In this document: one piece after another, positions 58,877 through 64,000 of the stretch
Layout of the letters: each line of letters opens with the position of its first letter
How positions within the stretch are numbered: position 1 is the first letter of the stretch
Origin: Camillea tinctor
Taxonomy: Eukaryota > Ascomycota > Sordariomycetes > Xylariales > Xylariaceae
Reading direction: 5' to 3'
DNA: 64,000 bases
NCBI GenBank assembly: GCA_022578605.1
Contig: MU394067.1
Location: 558,001 to 622,000, forward strand
Notes under the pieces: model-generated
The model's input: only the letters and a program-made list of their open reading frames with translations
The model's database searches: none
What the model was told of the DNA's origin: nothing
Made by a program: the position numbers and the translations under genes

Positions 58877-61800
58877 ATGTCCAACACCGCACCGCCCAAC
58901 TCGGCGGGCGCTTCTGCATCTGGTGCTAACTTCGCTTCCCAACCACAACCATCCAACACTCCGGTTACTACAGCAGCTGCTGCTACCACGTCCTCATCGT
59001 CGTCTACCCCGGCAACCAATAATCAGAATCTCAACCAAATAGTATGTGTTTGCCATCTCTTTGTTTCTTCTTTAATTTATTTTCTGTTCAACGCGCCTCC
59101 CATTTTCTATTCGTGTCCATGTTCATGTCTATGTCTATGTCTATGACAATACTCTATGACAATACTCCATGACAATACCTACATGACAATCATCAACACC
59201 TCAACACCATATATGCTGTTACACCACCAAACAAACACTATGACCAACACCACAGACCAACCATCACATCATATTCCATCTTCCTTCATCTACAGTACAT
59301 TCTTGACTTCCCTCCTTCGGCTGGTTGCTTAGTATCAACTTGCATGAAACCCACCAACCACATTCTTTCAAATGAGTCTACTGCCCTGATTTATCCAAAA
59401 TCCCAAACGAAACTTGGGTGTTTGTAACTATTTGCCATCTCTCCATACCCAACAAGCACTCATCTGCTGGGCACTCTCCATCACTACCCTCACACACACA
59501 CACATCAGCCATCTCTCATCTTCACCCACCATGCCTCGCTTCGGGACATCGCAATATAAGTCCCCGTACCTACCACGGCGGGAACTACCAGAGCCCTCTC
59601 CGAATCCTTATATTTCACTTCCCATGCTAGTGACACCAACCCTAAATGAAGAGGAGAAGAGGCACACGGTAGGCTAGGCCTTCATCATCCCCGCCGTCAT
59701 TACCATCTGTGTTCATTTCGCCGTGCATTTGCCTTTTGCTTCTGTACTGGTTCTCTTATCATTCTCCTACATGGCTTACTAACCCTCACTCTAATAGGTA
59801 ACGGATTACCTTCTCAAGAAGGGATATAAGCGCACGGAAGAAATATTCCGTCAAGAAGTCAGAGATCTCGATGAAAATGGACGTCCGAGGAATCACAACG
59901 ACCCTAGCGTCGACAGCGAGAGGATATTCCCCGCTGGAAAGTACCTAACTTCGTTCATCAATTTTGAGCGGTGGGTTGATAATGGCATCGATCTTTATAA
60001 GGTAAGTGCTCTCCCTATAACTCGATACCTTACTACTATAGTTACATACGTAGGTATCTAACGAGATACATGCAGTTCGAGCTGGGGAAGGTTCTGTGGC
60101 CACTTTTCGTCTACTCTTACCTTCGTCTCGTGAAGCAAGGCTCCCACGCGCATGCCCAAGAATTCATGGAGAAATCCCGTAGTCGATTTGAATCAAGACG
60201 TTCAGATGACCTGAAGGTCCTCTCGACCATCACCCTTGCCCCTCACGTTCGTGAGAATTCTATTGCCAAACTTTACCTCGAAAACAAATACGTGATTCCC
60301 ATCAACAAGTCTTTGACTGGACAGCTGTTCCATTTCCTGGAGAGGGAGTTGGATTCATGCGGTGCGGTCGCCATCGATATTCTGCAAGAGCACTGCCGTG
60401 TTGACTCTGTTGATCGTGGTCCGATCGAACCTTTTAGCTTTGAGGCCATCTATCGACGCGCTCGCAAGCAAGAACTTGAGGATGTCGACATCCAGGAAGG
60501 AATACCTGGTATCAACAACCGAACCGGTGTTGCGAATCGTGACATTCTAGATAATTCAGCAGCCCTGAAGCTGGGGCCTTTACCTCTGGATGCCGATCTT
60601 CGTGGCGATGTTGTGGCGGAACTCGAGGAGGAAGACAAGCTTCACCCACCCAGGGATGGTATGCCTACATATGTGGACGAGTTCAATTCGATGCATCCCA
60701 TCAAGAAGGAGTCGGGCGATTCGCCTCAACGGACCGATATCCCATACCCGCCCTCGCGAGCAAGAGATGTAGTCATCGAAATGCAGAAGGTTCGAGAAAA
60801 CCGTGATCGATTTAAGATCGAAGGCCGCACCGGCGGTGTCGGCCCGGCCGTCTCTGTCTGCATGTTCACATTCCACAACCATCTTGGAAGGTAAGTGTGG
60901 ATCTTATATATTTGAAGTGGGCTTTTGTTCTAACACGGACTAGCATCTCTTGCATGGATTTCTCCAAGGATCAACAGCTGGTGGCCGTAGGCACCACAGA
61001 GTCTTACATCCGCGTGTGGAACTTGGAGGGGAAGCCGCTGAAATCTTGCCTGGAACCCGAAAAGGATATGAAGGTCAACAACCGCAAGCTTATTGGCCAC
61101 TCTGCTCCTGTCTACACCGTCGCGTTCTCTGATGCGATTACCAACCTTGATCGCAATATCTACGAAGGTCACTCTAAGCCGGAAACCGACGCCAAACTCC
61201 TACTCTCCTGCTCGGCAGATGGCACGGTCCGATTATGGTCTTTGGATATTTGGTCCTGTCTATGCATCTACAAGGGACACGACGGACCCGTTTGCAGTTT
61301 GTCATGGAGCCCCCATGGTCACTATTTTGTAACTGGAGGTTGGGATAGGACGGTACGAGTCTGGTCGCAAGACCATGCTTCTTCTCAGCGCCTACTGGTG
61401 GGCCATGATACGGCAATTTCTACTGTTACCTGGCACCCGAATGGCGCGTATGTTTTTTCGGCTTCCGACGAAACGGACAAGTCGATCCGAATGTGGTCGG
61501 TTGCGAATGGCCATTGTGTGCGCGTCTTCACTGGTCACACGGATTACATATCGGCATTGGAGTGTGCGCCAAACGGCAAGATCCTGGCTTCGGCAGATAT
61601 CGGAGGTAACATCTTTCTATGGGATATCGAGAAGGCAACTCGTATAAAGCGTTGCCGTGGTCATGGACGAGGCGGGATCTGGTCGCTGAGCTTTAGCGTT
61701 GAAAGCAATGTGCTCGTATCCGGCGGCCAAGATAATACTGTACGTGTTTGGGACGTTGAGATGCCCGCTGAGGGTAGTCGTCTGGTCGCCCCGCAGGATG

Positions 61801-62048
61801 GTGATGGCAATAGCGCGGCAGCTGGTGCTCAAGGCGACAATAAACAGTCTGGCTCCACATCGCAGCCAGCTGGTAATACAGGCAGCGGCACAGGCAAGAA
61901 GAAGGGCAAGGAGGTTATGATCACTCCTGACCAGATCAGCGCATTCGCGACCAAGAAAACGCCGGTGCTGAAGGTTCAATTCACGCGAATGAACCTGGTT
62001 GTGGCGGGTGGTTGCTACTATCCCGAATCTCAGGAACGCGAACGATAG
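58877..62048 (+). CDS. TAF5: Transcription initiation factor TFIID/SAGA subunit TAF5
   Basis: Exons 58877-59041, 59798-60001, 60076-60890 and 60944-62048 give 762 aa. TAF5 is a scaffold of TFIID and SAGA. After a Ser/Thr/Ala-rich leader, residues 50-90 carry a LisH-like helix pair ([25 protein letters not shown]). Next comes the TAF5 N-terminal domain ([21 protein letters not shown]...[19 protein letters not shown]), then a linker. The C-terminal half is a WD40 propeller of six to seven blades (VWNLEG, VRLWSLD, VRVWSQD, IRMWSVA, IFLWDIE, VRVWDVE), interrupted near the end by a low-complexity Gly/Ser/Lys insert. All phases agree. Intron 1 is 756 nt, ten times longer than the others, and contains a possible second first exon (59531-59668). 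Confidence 0.94.
59531..59668 (+). other. Possible alternative first exon of TAF5
   Basis: Inside TAF5 intron 1, an ATG in a good context (CACCATGCC) opens 46 codons ([19 protein letters not shown]...LNEEEKRHT) ending at a GTAGGC donor in phase 0. That is exactly the phase of TAF5 exon 2 at 59798. A CT/CA-rich leader precedes the ATG. Spliced this way, a shorter TAF5 would have a different N-terminus joined to [12 protein letters not shown]. It could also be a separate short frame or chance. Confidence 0.35.
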
Positions 62049-62489
62049 AGCATCTGCTCGTCTCTGGGCTTATAGAGTAGGTATATTTACCATTCACACT
62101 GTCTGGAGAATGCCCTGCGCCAGAGAGTGGGGGTTTTCAAGATACATGATGTTATAAACAGGAACGGTCTCATATTGAGGTTCCTAATGCCATACATGGC
62201 TGGGTCTAACAAAAGGGAGATTAGTTGTGTTGTTACAGAGAGAAGGTTTAATGAGCGTACGAGGACCAGTCAGGCTAGAGGTCTTCCAGCTCGTCCGCAA
62301 GCTCTCTCGACCGCAGAAATCGTAATAGCATCTTTGCATTTTTAAGTACGGTGGTGGTTACGAAGGCATAAAGGCGTTCATAGGTTAGGTAGCAATGACT
62401 ATTCTCATTAATAATGTCTTTGTCTATTAACAGTCTCATGTGAGGTATATCAGTCTGTAATCTATCTATCGCATCTATCGTCTATCTCA
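62049..62489. other. Intergenic region between convergent genes
   Basis: About 440 bp with the 3' ends of TAF5 and the glycosyltransferase. It has a TATC-rich patch near 62458-62485. No gene is seen. Confidence 0.6.
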
Positions 62490-64000
62490 TCAATTCCTCA
62501 TAACCTCGTCACTCTCCGGCTTCCCCACCGAAGCTAACCCCCACAGCTCCTCTTCCACAATGCGGAAACAATCCAAAGCCTCGTTCTCCCTCTGCAGCTC
62601 ACGCACCCGCTGCCTCGGCGTTTTCTCCCTCCTCTCTTCCTTATCTCTATCCTCTTCTGAGCCATCGTCATCCCGCAACACCCACTCTACACCCTCCCGC
62701 ACCGCCCCCGCGCTCGCACGCGCCCCGCACTTTAAATCCACCCCGATCCCGCTCCACGCCACCCGCTCCGCGTTCTCGCCCTTGTCCATACCTTCCCCGG
62801 CAACTACCATCGGCACCCCGTGCGCGATCCCGTGGCTCACGGCCCCGAAGCCCCCGTTGTGGATCCAGATGTCGGCGTGCGGGAGCGCGGCGTCGTAGGA
62901 GAGGTAAGGGGCTATGAAAGCGTTGGGGGGAAGGGCGTCGTCTGCGGTGTTGGGGGGTGTGGAGGAAGAGGAAGTGGTGGAGGGCGTGGGGGAAGGGGAG
63001 GTGGACGATGCGGATAGCGACGTCAGACGCGCGTTCTTCCACCCCAGTATCGCGAGCACGATGTACCCCTCGTCGCCGGCGAACGCCCGGATCGTCGGGA
63101 CGATGAGGTCCTGCGGGTTGGTCTCCACCGTGCCCTGCGCGACGAGGAGGATCTTCTTGCGCTGCGGGTTCGCGCGCGCGAGGGAGGCCGAGTTGGATAG
63201 GATCGTGGGCCACCAGGGGAAGTCGGGGGTATGCTGCTCTTTTCCTTTCTCGTTCCCCTCTGCATCGCTGTCTTCTTTGCGCTTCTCCCCCTGCACCAAC
63301 CCCACGAACCGGAACCCCGCCGGCCACGCCCCCCGCGGGTACTCCAGCCCCGGCACCCCCAGCTGCAGGATCCGCTCGTGGCACACGTAGTTCTCCCCGC
63401 TGAGGAACACGTGTCCCGGCCCCAACCCCCGCGCCGCCCCCGCCTCCCGCAGCTTCTCCTCCAGTAGCTCCGTCAGCGGCGCCGCCTTGCGCGCCCACGC
63501 CGCCCAGAGCCTCTCGTTGCGCTCCCGCGCCGCCGCCGCGGATAGAGAGTGCTTGTGCCCGTACCCGAGCGGCGGCGCCTCCGCCCCGCTCCGCAGCGCC
63601 GGCACCGTCACCGACACGCACAGCGACCGCGGCCGCGGCCCCGGCGCGTCCAGCGGCGCCCCGCACCGCAGCGGCAGCACCCCGTAGAAGAAAGCCTCCG
63701 CGAGGATAATCACTTCGCGCGACGGGTCGCCGTGCCGCATCAGCCGCAGCGCCGCGCACACACTGGCCCACGCCGACGGCAGCGGGCACAGCACTTGCTC
63801 GCGCAGGTCGATCAGCACCCGCTCGTACCACGGCTGCGACGCGTAGTCCGCCACCGGCGGGCGCGCCCAGTACGCTTGGTCGTCGATGTTGCAGGGGCCT
63901 TGCAGCGCGATGAAGGTCGCCCCCGTGCTGGCGATGCGGGCGCGGTGCGCGGTGGGCCCGAGGAAGTACACCGTCCATCCCCGGGAGGCGAGCCACGAGG
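62490..64000 (-). CDS. UDP-glycosyltransferase family protein, partial
   Basis: The minus-strand frame is open from the window edge to a stop at 62490, giving about 503 codons with the N-terminus missing. The visible part starts ASRGWTVYFLGPTAHRARI, the end of the first Rossmann strand-helix of a GT-B fold. The C-terminal half has the donor-binding region HNGGFGAVSHGIAHGVPMVV...DKGENAERVAWSGIGVDL, typical of the YjiC/MGT-like glycosyltransferases that transfer sugars to small molecules. A Ser/Thr/Pro-rich linker (ASSTSPSPTPSTT and following) sits between the two halves. The C-terminus ends in a charged helix (RQRVRELQRENEALDCFRIVEEE). The sequence is very GC-rich compared with its flanks. The substrate cannot be told. 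Neighbouring genes to the right are outside the window. Confidence 0.85.
   Translation of the reverse strand, partial: SWLASRGWTVYFLGPTAHRARIASTGATFIALQGPCNIDDQAYWARPPVADYASQPWYERVLIDLREQVLCPLPSAWASVCAALRLMRHGDPSREVIILAEAFFYGVLPLRCGAPLDAPGPRPRSLCVSVTVPALRSGAEAPPLGYGHKHSLSAAAARERNERLWAAWARKAAPLTELLEEKLREAGAARGLGPGHVFLSGENYVCHERILQLGVPGLEYPRGAWPAGFRFVGLVQGEKRKEDSDAEGNEKGKEQHTPDFPWWPTILSNSASLARANPQRKKILLVAQGTVETNPQDLIVPTIRAFAGDEGYIVLAILGWKNARLTSLSASSTSPSPTPSTTSSSSTPPNTADDALPPNAFIAPYLSYDAALPHADIWIHNGGFGAVSHGIAHGVPMVVAGEGMDKGENAERVAWSGIGVDLKCGARASAGAVREGVEWVLRDDDGSEEDRDKEERREKTPRQRVRELQRENEALDCFRIVEEELWGLASVGKPESDEVMRN

Noticed and set aside
62668..63996. 442-codon overlapping frame in the glycosyltransferase region
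   Set aside because: Gly/Ala/Arg-rich shadow of the real frame, which carries the GT-B motifs.

Overview
The window comes from the nuclear genome of a filamentous ascomycete fungus (Pezizomycotina; a Sordariomycete is my best guess, but that is inference). The genes have short GT-AG introns, mostly 50-260 nt, often with CTAAC-like branch sites. The protein set is fungal: a HeLo-like/STAND N-terminus, a Clr5-domain protein, an ARE-type sterol acyltransferase, a TeaR-like CaaX protein, Vps5, Med11, TAF5 and a mitochondrial bL31m. I see no bacterial operon, CRISPR array, rRNA or convincing tRNA.

Layout. 0-4 kb: the 5' part of an NLR/STAND-type gene (minus, cut by the window edge), a mitochondrial-targeted protein of unknown function (minus), a 63-nt poly(A) tract and mitochondrial ClpP (plus, with 19- and 26-nt internal exons). 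6.4-8.3 kb: Clr5-domain protein. 13.6-16.3 kb: a five-exon flavin monooxygenase with a C-terminal membrane anchor (minus). 19.2-21.1 kb: sterol O-acyltransferase. 26.8-28.6 kb: J-domain protein (minus). 28.6-40.5 kb: about 12 kb with no supportable gene. 40.5-41.7 kb: metallophosphoesterase (minus). 41.7-45.7 kb: intergenic, carrying two small TIR elements. 45.7-47.5 kb: TeaR-like protein. 50.3-64 kb is the densest part: a small membrane protein, a flavin-reductase-like protein, bL31m, Vps5, Med11, TAF5 and a UDP-glycosyltransferase cut by the right edge.

The genes are mostly unrelated housekeeping and accessory functions, not a pathway cluster. Two neighbour relations stand out. Med11 (Mediator) and TAF5 (TFIID/SAGA) are head-to-head across about 870 bp and could share a promoter. 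The mitochondrial bL31m gene is head-to-head with the flavin-reductase gene, which may itself have a mitochondrial presequence exon. Large gene-poor blocks of simple repeats, homopolymers and a recurrent ACCTAGGT palindrome separate the genes.

The least expected structures are the two unrelated nonautonomous TA-flanked elements at 42.3-43.5 kb, a phase-compatible alternative first exon inside the 5' intron of TAF5, and the poly(A) tract. I did not find a clearly new multi-gene system. All exon maps were made by eye from splice signals and family conservation.
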